A stretch of DNA of 34,436 nt from DAOUBP01 sp034432655 (GTDB lineage Bacteria; Chloroflexota; Anaerolineae; CG2-30-64-16), in NCBI GenBank assembly GCA_034432655.1, contig DAOUBP010000110.1, positions 1 through 34,436 of the forward strand. Direction: 5' to 3'. Numbering within the stretch: position 1 is the stretch's first letter; every line of letters begins with the position of its first letter. Of the stretch, positions 15,952 through 24,121 are shown piece by piece. Both the position numbers and the translations under genes were made by a program. The notes under the pieces were generated by a model. That model was not told the DNA's origin. It did not search any database and worked only from the letters and a program-made list of their open reading frames with translations.

Positions 15952-16023
15952 CCTGCGCAGTGGCGACTCAGCCGCCTCAGCCCTGGCCGGGCGGCGGCAG
16001 CCGCTACTGCGCAGGCTTTTTTT
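15952..16023 (+). terminator. strong intrinsic terminator after rpiB
   Basis: CCTGCGCAGT (15952-15961) pairs with ACTGCGCAGG (16006-16015), and a second internal stem GCCGCC/GGCGGC (15971-15976 with 15992-15997) is nested in the loop. Seven Ts (16017-16023) follow. An A6 run at 15941-15946 upstream would let the structure work in the reverse direction too. Confidence 0.88.
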
Positions 16024-16027
16024 GTTC

Positions 16028-16057
16028 TTGACAGTGAAAAGCTTCTCCTGGTATACT
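16028..16057 (+). promoter_or_regulatory. promoter of the lacI-family gene and downstream locus
   Basis: A perfect TTGACA (16028-16033) and TATACT (16052-16057) are spaced by 18 bp. Transcription is expected near 16063, directly at the operator-like palindrome. Confidence 0.8.
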
Positions 16058-16062
16058 GTTAG

Positions 16063-16082
16063 CGTTGCCGTGAGCGGTAACG
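16063..16082 (+). promoter_or_regulatory. probable LacI-family operator
   Basis: CGTTGCCG (16063-16070), spacer TGAG, then CGGTAACG (16075-16082) is an interrupted palindrome with one mismatch. It lies at about +1 to +20 of the predicted transcript. The 20-bp dyad size and placement fit an operator through which the encoded LacI-type protein represses its own operon. Confidence 0.6.
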
Positions 16083-16111
16083 GCCCATGACGATGATGCC
16101 AGGAGGGCGCA

Positions 16112-17116
16112 GTGGCAGGGCACCGGGTGACGATAGCTGATGTGGCACGCGCGGCCGGGGTTTCGCAACAGACGGTCTCGCGCGCGCTGAACAACAAGGC
16201 CGAGATCAGCCCGGAGACACGTGCCCGGGTCCTGCAAGTTGTCGAGCAGCTTGGTTATCGTCCCAGCCTGTTGGCCCGTGGCCTGGCCACCCATAAGACC
16301 ACCACCCTCGGGCTCGTCGTGCCCGATATTGCCAACCCCTTTTTCTCCGAGGTAGCGCGGGGCGCAGAGGATGTGGCGCACCGCGCCGGCTATCATCTCT
16401 TTCTTTGCAACACTATCGAAGATCCAGACCGGGAAACTGACGTGTTGCGTTCGCTTGAGGCGCAACATGTGGGCGGTGTTGTGTTGTGCTCTTCACGGCT
16501 GTCCGACGGGCAGCTGTTGGCTGTGGCGGCCGCGTTGCCCGCGCTGGTGTTAGTCAACCGCCGGCTGCCGGAGAGCGGCCTGACCAGCATCTGCGTTGAC
16601 GACGAGCGCGGCGCCTGCGACGCGGTGCAGCATTTGATCCAGCGCGGGCGGCGGTGCATCGCGCTGCTGGCCGGTCCTCCCGCCTCTCGCAGCGGCCACA
16701 GCCGTCGCCGCGGCTATGCGGCCGCGCTGGAGGCCGCCGGCTGGCCCCTGGATGACGGGCTGATTCAGCCGTGCGCGCCGGACCTGGAGGGCGGCCGCAA
16801 AGCCGCCACGGCGTTGTTGTTGGCGCGGCCGGAGATCGATGCGCTGTTTTGCTACAACGACCTGGTGGCCGTGGGCGCCTTGCAGGCGTGTGCAGCCTGC
16901 GGCCGCCAGGTGCCAGAGGATGTCGCCGTCATCGGCTGTGATGACATTTTGTTGGCCAGCCTGGTGACCCCTTCCCTGACCTCGCTGCGCAGCGATCAGC
17001 GCCATCTGGGCGCGCTGGCGGTGGAGGCCCTGTTGCGCCAGATCGAAGGTTGCCAGGAGAGGTGTCAAGATGTCTTATTGCAGCCCCAGTTGATCGTGCG
17101 CGCCAGCGCGCCGTGA
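16112..17116 (+). CDS. LacI/GalR-family transcriptional regulator
   Basis: This 334-residue repressor starts at GTG 16112 with AGGAGGG at 16101-16107. The HTH (residues 6-27) reads VTIADVARAAGVSQQTVSRALN, split here as VTIADVARAAG and VSQQTVSRALN, followed by the hinge helix PSLLARGLAT. The periplasmic-binding-like domain begins TLGLVVPDIANPFFSEVARG and ends with CDDILLASLVTPSLTSL, so an intact sugar-responsive dimer is expected. The effector is likely a sugar, sugar acid or sugar phosphate from the pathway downstream. It is first in a co-directional array reaching 34 kb, and an operator-like dyad precedes it. Confidence 0.92.
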   Translation: MAGHRVTIADVARAAGVSQQTVSRALNNKAEISPETRARVLQVVEQLGYRPSLLARGLATHKTTTLGLVVPDIANPFFSEVARGAEDVAHRAGYHLFLCNTIEDPDRETDVLRSLEAQHVGGVVLCSSRLSDGQLLAVAAALPALVLVNRRLPESGLTSICVDDERGACDAVQHLIQRGRRCIALLAGPPASRSGHSRRRGYAAALEAAGWPLDDGLIQPCAPDLEGGRKAATALLLARPEIDALFCYNDLVAVGALQACAACGRQVPEDVAVIGCDDILLASLVTPSLTSLRSDQRHLGALAVEALLRQIEGCQERCQDVLLQPQLIVRASAP

Positions 17117-17127
17117 GTGGAGAGGAC

Positions 17128-18147
17128 ATGGACCCCTGGGAGCGTTTCTTGCAGGTAGCCCGTGGCGGTCAGGTCGAACGGGTTCCGGTAGCCCTGATCG
17201 TGGACAGCCCCTGGTTGCCGGGCTATGCCGGCGTGGATGCCCGGGATTATTTTTCGTTGCCGGAGCTTTGGCTCCAGGTGAACATGGGCCTGCTGACGCG
17301 TTTTCCCGCAGTGGCCTGGCTGCCCGGTTTCTGGGTCGAATACGGCATGGCAGCCGAGCCTTCGGCCTTCGGCGCGCGCGTGGTGTGGCACCCCGACCGT
17401 CCTCCGTCCATCGAGCCTGTCCGCGGCGGCCTGGCCAGCCTGGACGGCGTTAAGCCTGCCGATCCGCAAGAACACGGTCTGCTGCCGCTGGTCCTCCGGC
17501 GCTACATGGACGCCCGGCAGCGACTGGCTGCCCAGGGGCTGCGCATTCGCATGGTGGCGGCCCGCGGGCCGTTGGCTGTAGCAAGCTGGCTGCTGGGGGT
17601 GAGCGAGCTGATGATCGCTTTGAAGCGGCAGCCGGATGGGGTTCGGCCGCTGCTGGATGTTTTGACCGAAACTATTATCGCCTGGCTGCAGGCGCAGGCC
17701 GAGGCGGTGGGCGGGGTGGAGGGCATTCTGCTGTTAGACGACATCCCCGGCATGTTGTCGCCGCAGCTGTTCGATGCCTTGGCCGCGCCCTATCTCGTCC
17801 GCATCCTGGAGGCGTTCTCGGGCCTGGTGCGCATCTATCACAACGATACGCCGTGTCCGCATCTGTTGACCCGGCTGGCCGGGCTGCCGTTTGAGGTGTG
17901 GAACTTCAGCCACGAGACCGACATCGGCCTGGTGCAGGCGGCCATGCCCGACAAAGCGCTGTTGGGCAACGTGCCGCCCTTGCAGGTACTGGCGCAAGGC
18001 ACGCCGGATCAGGTGCGGGCGGCGGCCGCGGCCTGTATCAGGAAGACCGGTGGCCGGGGGCTCATCCTTTCAGCCGGCGGGGGGGTCAGTCCGGGCACCC
18101 CGGCCGAGAACATTGATGCCCTGGTTGAGACAACACGCAGTGCGTAG
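17128..18147 (+). CDS. URO-D-family protein (uroporphyrinogen decarboxylase-like), paralog 1
   Basis: This 339-residue TIM-barrel protein is related to the URO-D/MtaA/CmuA superfamily. It starts at ATG 17128 with GGAGAGGA, 11 nt after the regulator gene; an earlier frame start lies inside lacI. It opens DPWERFLQVARGGQVERVPVA, equivalent to the usual ERVP motif. A later His/Asp region reads YHNDTPCPHLL, and FEVWNFSHETDIG resembles the family pattern with a conserved F/W-N-x-x-x-x-x-D. It lacks the N-terminal Arg-rich signature of true HemE and sits among sugar genes, so heme synthesis is unlikely. Its activity, perhaps methyl transfer or C-C/C-O cleavage, is unknown. Confidence 0.8.
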   Translation: MDPWERFLQVARGGQVERVPVALIVDSPWLPGYAGVDARDYFSLPELWLQVNMGLLTRFPAVAWLPGFWVEYGMAAEPSAFGARVVWHPDRPPSIEPVRGGLASLDGVKPADPQEHGLLPLVLRRYMDARQRLAAQGLRIRMVAARGPLAVASWLLGVSELMIALKRQPDGVRPLLDVLTETIIAWLQAQAEAVGGVEGILLLDDIPGMLSPQLFDALAAPYLVRILEAFSGLVRIYHNDTPCPHLLTRLAGLPFEVWNFSHETDIGLVQAAMPDKALLGNVPPLQVLAQGTPDQVRAAAAACIRKTGGRGLILSAGGGVSPGTPAENIDALVETTRSA

Positions 18148-18168
18148 TATGCAGTCTGGAACAGTCCC

Positions 18169-19656
18169 ATGACGCTTTCATGCAAACAGCTGGCAGACAT
18201 TAACCTGCCCGTCTACCCGAACTCCCTGGCCGACGTGGGGGAGGCGACCTTCTTCCTGGCCAGGACTGAGCAAGGCAAGCGGCTGGGCATTGTCGCGCCG
18301 CAGGGCAGCCCGGTGCTGGCGCAGTTTGACGGCGAGCCCGGCAGCCAGGACGATAAGGCCTTGCTGATCTGCCCTTTGACGCATGAAAATGCGGCCGCGT
18401 TGCGTGCCTGGCTGCCCTGGCTGCGGCCGCGGCCGTTAGGCCTGCAGACCTCGGCCGGCTGCGGCGACCGGCTGGGGCTGGCGACCCCGGGCCATGTACG
18501 CGCGGCAGAGGCCGTGCCCGGCATCGCCATGATCTTCGCACAGCAGTCGGTGCGCGAGCTGACTCGCACCGGCCGCACCGCGGAGGAGGTCATGGATGCA
18601 GCCACCTGGGGCGTTTTTCAGGAGGGGTGGCGTGCCGGCTGCGGCGCGGACGCGGATCATCTGAAGACGCCGGAGGACATAGATGCCTATGTTGCGGCCG
18701 GTTACACCTTCTTCACCGTGGACCCCGGCGCGCTTGTGGACCCGGCCGCAGAAACCGACGACAGGGAGACGCTGTGGGCCAAGTATGAGGCCCTGCCCTG
18801 GCCAGACCTGGCGACCACCGGCCGCGATCTGCAGGTCGCCTATCTCGGTAAGCGGATTGAGGTGGAGGACCGGGCGTTCGAGCTGGACGTCGAGACGTTC
18901 CTGCGTGCAGCGGTCAAGTACGGCCGCGCGGTGGCGCATGTGGCGGTGATGTACCGTCACCTGGTCGCCCGCTGTCCGGCCGGCAGTTTTGAGCTGGAAG
19001 TTTCGGTGGATGAAACAGAGACCCCCACTACGCACGCCGAGCATCTGTTCCTTGCGCGCGAATTACGGCGCCTGGGGGTGCGATGGGTCAGCCTGGCCCC
19101 GCGCTATGTGGGGCGGTTCGAGAAGGGCGCAGATTACATCGGTGACCTGGCCGCCTTTGCGGCGGACTTCGCCGGCCATGCGGCCATTGCCCGGGCGCTG
19201 GGCCCGTACAAGCTCAGCCTGCACACCGGCTCCGACAAGTTCAGCATCTACCGCATTGCGGCCCAGGAGGCGCGCGGCCTGCTCCACTTGAAGACAGCCG
19301 GCACCAGCTATCTGGAGGCGTTGCGCGTCGTCGCCCGTTTTGCCCCGGCGCTGTTTCGAGAGATCCTGGTTCTGGCCCTGGCGCGTTACGAGACCGACCG
19401 GGCAAGCTACCATGTGTCCGCCAGTCCGGCCCGTGTGCCTTCTCCTGAATCCCTGGCGGATGCCGAACTGCCCGGGCTGTTGGATGACCCTGACGCCCGG
19501 CAGATCCTGCATGTGACTTTTGGTTCGGTGCTGGCGCCCGCGCACGGCTTCAAAGCGCGGCTGTTGGCCGTGCTGTCCGAACACGAGGAGGCCCACTATG
19601 CTGCGCTGGAACAGCACTTCGTGCGGCATCTGACCTTGATTGCAGGACGAGGATAA
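18169..19656 (+). CDS. uxaE: tagaturonate epimerase (UxaE) family protein
   Basis: This 495-residue protein resembles the UxaE family, which epimerises D-tagaturonate to D-fructuronate in galacturonate breakdown (Thermotoga-type route). Family-like segments include GLQTSAGCGDRLGLATPGH (91-109), GADADHLKTPEDIDAY (159-174), VSVDETETPTTHAEH (279-292), SLAPRYVGRFEKGADYIGD (308-326) and LHTGSDKFSIYRI (351-363). Asp, His and Glu residues in these loops probably bind the catalytic metal. Start ATG 18169 has only a weak GGAA upstream. It is the third gene of the LacI-led locus. A related non-uronate sugar could be the true substrate; no uxaC/uxuA partners are visible nearby. Confidence 0.8.
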   Translation: MTLSCKQLADINLPVYPNSLADVGEATFFLARTEQGKRLGIVAPQGSPVLAQFDGEPGSQDDKALLICPLTHENAAALRAWLPWLRPRPLGLQTSAGCGDRLGLATPGHVRAAEAVPGIAMIFAQQSVRELTRTGRTAEEVMDAATWGVFQEGWRAGCGADADHLKTPEDIDAYVAAGYTFFTVDPGALVDPAAETDDRETLWAKYEALPWPDLATTGRDLQVAYLGKRIEVEDRAFELDVETFLRAAVKYGRAVAHVAVMYRHLVARCPAGSFELEVSVDETETPTTHAEHLFLARELRRLGVRWVSLAPRYVGRFEKGADYIGDLAAFAADFAGHAAIARALGPYKLSLHTGSDKFSIYRIAAQEARGLLHLKTAGTSYLEALRVVARFAPALFREILVLALARYETDRASYHVSASPARVPSPESLADAELPGLLDDPDARQILHVTFGSVLAPAHGFKARLLAVLSEHEEAHYAALEQHFVRHLTLIAGRG

Positions 19657-19659
19657 AAC

Positions 19660-19679
19660 TCATGCGGTGAAAAGCATGA
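19660..19679 (+). promoter_or_regulatory. small hairpin in the intergenic leader
   Basis: TCATGC (19660-19665) pairs perfectly with GCATGA (19674-19679) around an 8-nt loop directly after the uxaE stop and next to a strong AAAGGAGGGG. It may insulate or regulate translation of the following leader ORF. Confidence 0.35.
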
Positions 19680-19688
19680 AAGGAGGGG

Positions 19689-19766
19689 ATGAGACTGCGA
19701 ATTGACATGTTCTGTCCATGCCTATCAATCCACAACGTTTTTTTCAAAGGAGAAAGGAACCCATGA
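19689..19766 (+). CDS. candidate 25-codon leader peptide before the ABC binding-protein gene
   Basis: A short frame starts at ATG 19689, just after a strong Shine-Dalgarno AAAGGAGGGG (19679-19688). It encodes a 25-residue peptide, MRLRIDMFCPCLSIHNVFFK followed by GERNP. Its TGA (19764-19766) overlaps the ATG of the next gene (ATGA at 19763). The last codons contain that gene's own Shine-Dalgarno. This geometry suggests translational coupling or a leader control. No conserved family is known. Confidence 0.45.
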   Translation: MRLRIDMFCPCLSIHNVFFKGERNP

Positions 19767-21775
19767 ACCGCAAGCCTATTCTGACATTGCTCAGCCTGTT
19801 CATGATCGTTGCGTTGGTCCTATCGGCGTGCGCGCAGCCGACCCCGGCGCCACAGCCGACCAAAGCACCGGAGCAGCCGGCCGCGCCCCAGGCCCCTGAG
19901 CCTACGAAGGCGCCGGAGCCGGTGGCACCTGTGTCCAAGTACAAGGAAGCCCCGATGCTGGCAGAGCTGGTCAAGGCCGGCCAGTTGCCCCCTGTAGATC
20001 AGCGCCTGCCCGAGAACCCACTGGTCGTACCTGTGACGGAAAGCATCGGCCAGTACGGCGGAGTGTTGCGCCGCGGCTTCACCGGCCCGGCCGATTTCAA
20101 CAACTACAACCGTCTGGTGTACGACGCGTTGGTGCGCTTCTCGCCGGACGGCTCCAAGATCGAGCCTAAGGTTGCTGAGAGCTGGGAGGTCTCCAGCGAC
20201 TTCAGCACCTGGACGATCAAGCTGCGCAAGGGCGCCAAGTGGTCGGACGGCGATCCGATGGACGCTGACGACATCATCTTCTGGTACGAGGACGTCTTGC
20301 TCAACAAGGACCTGGTGCCTTCTGTCCCGGCCTGGATGAAGTCGAAGGACGGCTCGGTGGCCAAGGTGGAGAAGGTTGACGATTACACAGTGCGTTGGGT
20401 CTACTCAGGCCCGGCCGCGCTCTTCCTCACCGAGCTGGCCAACAAAGACTCCGGGGACAGGGCTTACCCGGTTTATCTGCCGTCCCACTACCTGAAGAAG
20501 TTCCACCCCAAGTATACGCCGCAGGCCGAAATTGACAAGATGGTGGCCGATGCGAAGTTCAAGACCTGGGCCGAGCTGTTCCTGGATAAAGCGATGCCCT
20601 TTACCAACCCGGAGCGGCCCACCATGGCGGCCTGGGTGGCCACTTCCCGGATCAGCGATCCGGTCTTTACCCTGAAGCGCAACCCCTACTTCATCGGTGT
20701 GGATCCGGAAGGCAACCAGCTGCCGTACATTGACGAGGTGCGCTTCATCTTCTTCCAGGACACCCAGACGTTGAACCTGGCAGCCATCGCCGGCGAGCTG
20801 GACCAGCAAGACCGCCACATGAACCTGGTCAACTATCCGGTGCTGAAGGAGAACGAGGCCAAGGGCATGTACAAGGTCCTCACCTGGCCGACCTTCGGCG
20901 GCAGCGATGCGGCGGTCTTTGTCAACCAGACTTTCAACGGCGATCCCGAAATCGCCGATCTGTTGCGCGTGCGGGACTTCCGCATTGCGCTCTCCTACGC
21001 CATCAACCGCAGCGAGATCCAGGAGTCCGCCTTCCTGGGCCTGGGCGAGATCCGGCAGCCGGTGGCTGCGCCGTGGCATCCTTACTATCCCGGCGACGAG
21101 GTGGCCAAGAAGTACACCGAGTACAAACCGGACGAAGCCAACAGGTTGCTGGACGCGATCGGCCTGGACAAGCGGGACGCGGAGGGCTGGCGCCTGTTGC
21201 CTAGCGGCAAGCGCTTGGAACTGGAGCTGGCCGTCACCCCGGCCTTCGGCCCCTGGCCCGACGTCGGCCAGTTGATCACGGCCGACTGGCAAAAGGTCGG
21301 CGTGCGCACCACCCTCAAGGTGCTGGAGCGGGCTTTGTCGGACCAGTTGCAGGCCTCTGGTGAGCTGATGGTGCAGATCTGGAACAACGACACCACCGGC
21401 TTCCCCTTCACGGGCAACTCCAAGTTCGACCCGCGCAAGTTCCCGCAGCCGGTCTTCGCACCGCTGACCAAAAAGTGGTATGATACGCAGGGCCAGGAGG
21501 GCGTGCCGCCGACGCCAGAGATCGCGAAGGCGGTGGAGTTGATTGACAGAGCCGGTACCGTGGGCGATGAGGAGCGGGCCAAGATCGCGCAGGAGCTCTT
21601 CCGGCTCTTTGTGGATAACATGTTCCAGATCGGCACGGTGGGCTTGACGCCGATGATTCAAGGTGTGGTGGTGGTCAACAACAACCTCCATAACGTGCCG
21701 ACCACCCTGGGCAACGACTGGCCGCTGCGCACCCCCGGCAATGCCCGGCCCGAGCAGTGGTACTTCAGCAAGTAG
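19763..21775 (+). CDS. ABC transporter substrate-binding lipoprotein, family 5 (oligopeptide/oligosaccharide type)
   Basis: This 670-residue SBP_bac_5 protein binds peptides or oligosaccharides outside the membrane. The signal peptide ends in the lipobox L-S-A-C (Cys23), followed by a Pro/Ala/Thr-rich linker (about 24-55, APEPTKAPEP-like) that tethers the domain. SBP_bac_5 features include AESWEVSSDFSTWTIKLRKG near residues 145-165, WSDGDPMDADDIIFWYEDV and FRIALSYAINRSEIQ. The length is above the usual 520-600 range and fits the large Chloroflexota/Thermotoga-type members, several of which bind glycan oligomers. ATG 19763 follows AAAGGAGAAAGG. It is the first transporter gene, followed by the two permeases and two ATPases. 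Confidence 0.9.
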   Translation: MNRKPILTLLSLFMIVALVLSACAQPTPAPQPTKAPEQPAAPQAPEPTKAPEPVAPVSKYKEAPMLAELVKAGQLPPVDQRLPENPLVVPVTESIGQYGGVLRRGFTGPADFNNYNRLVYDALVRFSPDGSKIEPKVAESWEVSSDFSTWTIKLRKGAKWSDGDPMDADDIIFWYEDVLLNKDLVPSVPAWMKSKDGSVAKVEKVDDYTVRWVYSGPAALFLTELANKDSGDRAYPVYLPSHYLKKFHPKYTPQAEIDKMVADAKFKTWAELFLDKAMPFTNPERPTMAAWVATSRISDPVFTLKRNPYFIGVDPEGNQLPYIDEVRFIFFQDTQTLNLAAIAGELDQQDRHMNLVNYPVLKENEAKGMYKVLTWPTFGGSDAAVFVNQTFNGDPEIADLLRVRDFRIALSYAINRSEIQESAFLGLGEIRQPVAAPWHPYYPGDEVAKKYTEYKPDEANRLLDAIGLDKRDAEGWRLLPSGKRLELELAVTPAFGPWPDVGQLITADWQKVGVRTTLKVLERALSDQLQASGELMVQIWNNDTTGFPFTGNSKFDPRKFPQPVFAPLTKKWYDTQGQEGVPPTPEIAKAVELIDRAGTVGDEERAKIAQELFRLFVDNMFQIGTVGLTPMIQGVVVVNNNLHNVPTTLGNDWPLRTPGNARPEQWYFSK

Positions 21776-21796
21776 TCGGTTCGTCGCATAGTTGAA

Positions 21797-21847
21797 CAGT
21801 TGGCTGGCCGGCCGATGGGATCACAACCCCGGCCGGCTGGCCAACTG
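21797..21847 (+). promoter_or_regulatory. large GC-rich hairpin between binding-protein and permease genes
   Basis: CAGTTGGCTGGCCGGCCG (21797-21814) and CGGCCGGCTGGCCAACTG (21830-21847) form an 18-bp stem with two mismatches around a 15-nt loop. No U-tract follows. Its location suggests 3'-end protection of the binding-protein mRNA and partial attenuation, so the lipoprotein is made in excess of the membrane subunits. Confidence 0.75.
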
Positions 21848-21903
21848 CTGATTTCCGCCCTTGATGGGCCTGTCTGGCAGCCGATTGATCCCCGGAGGCC
21901 GTG

Positions 21904-22893
21904 ATGCTGCGTTTCATCCTGCAACGCCTGCTCCTGTTGCCGATTTTGCTAGTGCTTTTTTCGATCATCGTCTTTGCCCTGGTCCAGGCGCCGCCGGGCG
22001 ATTTCCTCACCAGCTACGTCTCCATGCTGGCCACCTCGGGTTCCTCCATTGATGAGGCACAGGTGGCGGCTTTGAAGATGCAGTGGGGCCTCGACCAGCC
22101 GTTTCACATCCAGTATCTGCGGTGGATGCAGAACATCTTGCGCGGCAACCTGGGGATGTCGTTAGAGTATCAACGGCCCAACAACGAGCTGATCGGTGAG
22201 CGGCTGTTGCTGACTGTGGTGCTGGCCCTCTTCTCGTTCGTGTTCACCTGGGCCATCGCTATCCCGGCAGGTATCCTGACAGCGGTCAAGCAGCACACCA
22301 TCATAGATTACGCGTTTACCGTATTGAACTATATCGGCGTCGCAATACCGAACTTCATGCTGGCGCTGATCTTGATGTGGATCGCCTTTTCGCGTTTCGG
22401 GCTCAGCGTCACAGGCCTTTTTTCGCCGGAATTCATCGACGCGCCCTGGACATGGGCGCGCGTGGTAGACCTGCTGAAGCACATCTGGCTGCCGATGATC
22501 ATCCTGGGGGTCGCCGGCACGGCGCGCCTGACGCGCGTGATGCGCGCCAATCTGCTGGACGAGATGAACAAGCCTTACGTGGTCACGGCGCGCGCCAAAG
22601 GGCTTTCCGAGTGGAAGCTGGTGCTGAAATACCCGGTACGGCTGGCTATCAACCCGCTGGTGAGCACTATCGGCTGGTATCTGCCGCAGCTCTTCTCTGG
22701 CAGCCTGATCGTGGCGACGGTGATGAACCTGCAGAACATCGGGCCGCTCCTCTTGCGCTCCCTGATCACCCAGGACATGTATCTGGCGGGCAGCATCCTG
22801 CTCATCTATTGTCTGCTCACTATCATCGGCACTTTGATCTCCGATATCCTGCTGGCGCTGCTCGACCCGCGCATCCGTATGGAGGGCCAGTGA
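21904..22893 (+). CDS. ABC transporter permease, DppB/OppB type
   Basis: This is the first membrane subunit of the peptide/oligosaccharide importer (329 aa). N-terminal helix MLRFILQRLLLLPILLVLF is typical of OppB. VQAPPGDFLTSY corresponds to the conserved PGDP-like segment. The EAA coupling motif region is LLDEMNKPYVVTARAKGLSE (about 218-237). Six hydrophobic helices can be followed. The start is ATG 21904 behind GGAGG; a GTG three bases upstream is also possible. It pairs with the next permease. Confidence 0.9.
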   Translation: MLRFILQRLLLLPILLVLFSIIVFALVQAPPGDFLTSYVSMLATSGSSIDEAQVAALKMQWGLDQPFHIQYLRWMQNILRGNLGMSLEYQRPNNELIGERLLLTVVLALFSFVFTWAIAIPAGILTAVKQHTIIDYAFTVLNYIGVAIPNFMLALILMWIAFSRFGLSVTGLFSPEFIDAPWTWARVVDLLKHIWLPMIILGVAGTARLTRVMRANLLDEMNKPYVVTARAKGLSEWKLVLKYPVRLAINPLVSTIGWYLPQLFSGSLIVATVMNLQNIGPLLLRSLITQDMYLAGSILLIYCLLTIIGTLISDILLALLDPRIRMEGQ

Positions 22894-22896
22894 GCC

Positions 22897-24108
22897 ATGA
22901 GCGACATGCTGCGTGATCCAATGCGAGACAGCACCTCAATGCCCGCGGGGCCTGCGCCCATCCAGCAGTCCGCGCCGGGGGAGGCTGTCGCCCAGGACGA
23001 GCTCATCACCTCCCTCGCGGAGGAGCGCATCTCCGTGGCTTCCAACTGGAAGCTGGTGTGGTGGCGGTTCCGCAAGCATAAGCTGGCCCTTTTTTCCGGG
23101 GTGCTGTTGATCCTGTTCTATCTCGTCGTCCTCTTCCCCGATTTTTTTGCCACTTTGAACCCGGAAGCCACCGAGGCCCGGCTGGCCTTCATCCCGCCGC
23201 AGCGGCCGGTGTTGGTGCATGACGGGCGGTTGGGGCTGTGGGTGCCTGCTGTGGTGGGCCAGCGCAACCCGGTCACTCTGCGCATGGAGTGGCGGGTGGA
23301 CGAAGGCCGGATGCTGCCGGTTAAATTGCTGGGGCGGGGTTATCCGTACAGGCTCTTGGGCCTGATCCCAACCGATATCCACCTCTTCGCTCCGGTGGAC
23401 GACCGGCCTGAAAGCCGTTTCTTCTTGCTGGGCACCGACCGCCTGGGCCGCGATCAGTGGTCGCGGCTGGTGTTCGGCACACGCACCTCCATGACGATCG
23501 GCTTGATCTCCGTGATCTTGAGCGTGATCTTGGGTGTGCTGTTGGGCGGGGTGTCCGGCTACTTCGGCGGCATCCCGGACCTGATCATCCAGCGCCTGAT
23601 CGAGATCTTGCAATCGTTGCCCACCATACCGATCTGGCTGGCCCTCACGGCTGCCTTGCCCATCGGCTGGCGGCCCGAGCAGGTCTTCCTGGCCATCACC
23701 GTCATCCTGTCCCTGATCGGGTGGACGACGTTGGGCCGCGAGGTGCGGGGCCGGTTTCTGGCGCTGCGGGAGGAGGATTTCGTGCTCGCGGCCGAGCTGG
23801 CCGGCTGCAGCCGGTGGCGCATCATCACCCGGCACATGGTGCCCACGTTTATGAGCCATATCATCGCCACCAGCACGCTGGCCATCCCGGTGATGATCGT
23901 CAACGAGACCTCCCTCAGTTTCCTGGGGTTGGGGTTGCGGCCACCGGCGATCAGCTGGGGGGTGCAGCTCCAGGAGGCGCAGAACATCCAGACCGTGGCC
24001 CAGGCACCCTGGTTGCTGCTCCCGTGTCTGGTGGTGGTCATTGCGGTCCTGGCGTTCAATCTGGTTGGCGATGGCTTGCGCGACGCGGCAGATCCGTATA
24101 GCCGGTGA
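22897..24108 (+). CDS. ABC transporter permease, DppC/OppC type
   Basis: This is the second membrane subunit (403 aa, longer than the usual ~300). A polar N-terminus precedes OppC_N-like WRFRKHKLALFSGVLLIL (about 51-68). A hydrophilic insert of roughly 90 residues (about 82-170) lies between the first helix and the conserved HLFAPVDDRPESRFFLLGTDRLGRDQWSR region, where FLLGTDRLGRDQWSR is the OppC hallmark. The coupling motif is VLAAELAGCSRWRIITRHMVP. It starts 4 nt after the OppB stop. The insert occurs in other Chloroflexota-type members and may face the binding protein. Confidence 0.9.
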   Translation: MSDMLRDPMRDSTSMPAGPAPIQQSAPGEAVAQDELITSLAEERISVASNWKLVWWRFRKHKLALFSGVLLILFYLVVLFPDFFATLNPEATEARLAFIPPQRPVLVHDGRLGLWVPAVVGQRNPVTLRMEWRVDEGRMLPVKLLGRGYPYRLLGLIPTDIHLFAPVDDRPESRFFLLGTDRLGRDQWSRLVFGTRTSMTIGLISVILSVILGVLLGGVSGYFGGIPDLIIQRLIEILQSLPTIPIWLALTAALPIGWRPEQVFLAITVILSLIGWTTLGREVRGRFLALREEDFVLAAELAGCSRWRIITRHMVPTFMSHIIATSTLAIPVMIVNETSLSFLGLGLRPPAISWGVQLQEAQNIQTVAQAPWLLLPCLVVVIAVLAFNLVGDGLRDAADPYSR

Positions 24109-24121
24109 GGGAAGCGCCGAG

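Noticed and set aside
17128..18147. Assignment as hemE
   Set aside because: The HemE-specific N-terminal Arg motif and heme-gene neighbours are absent; only superfamily-level similarity is seen.
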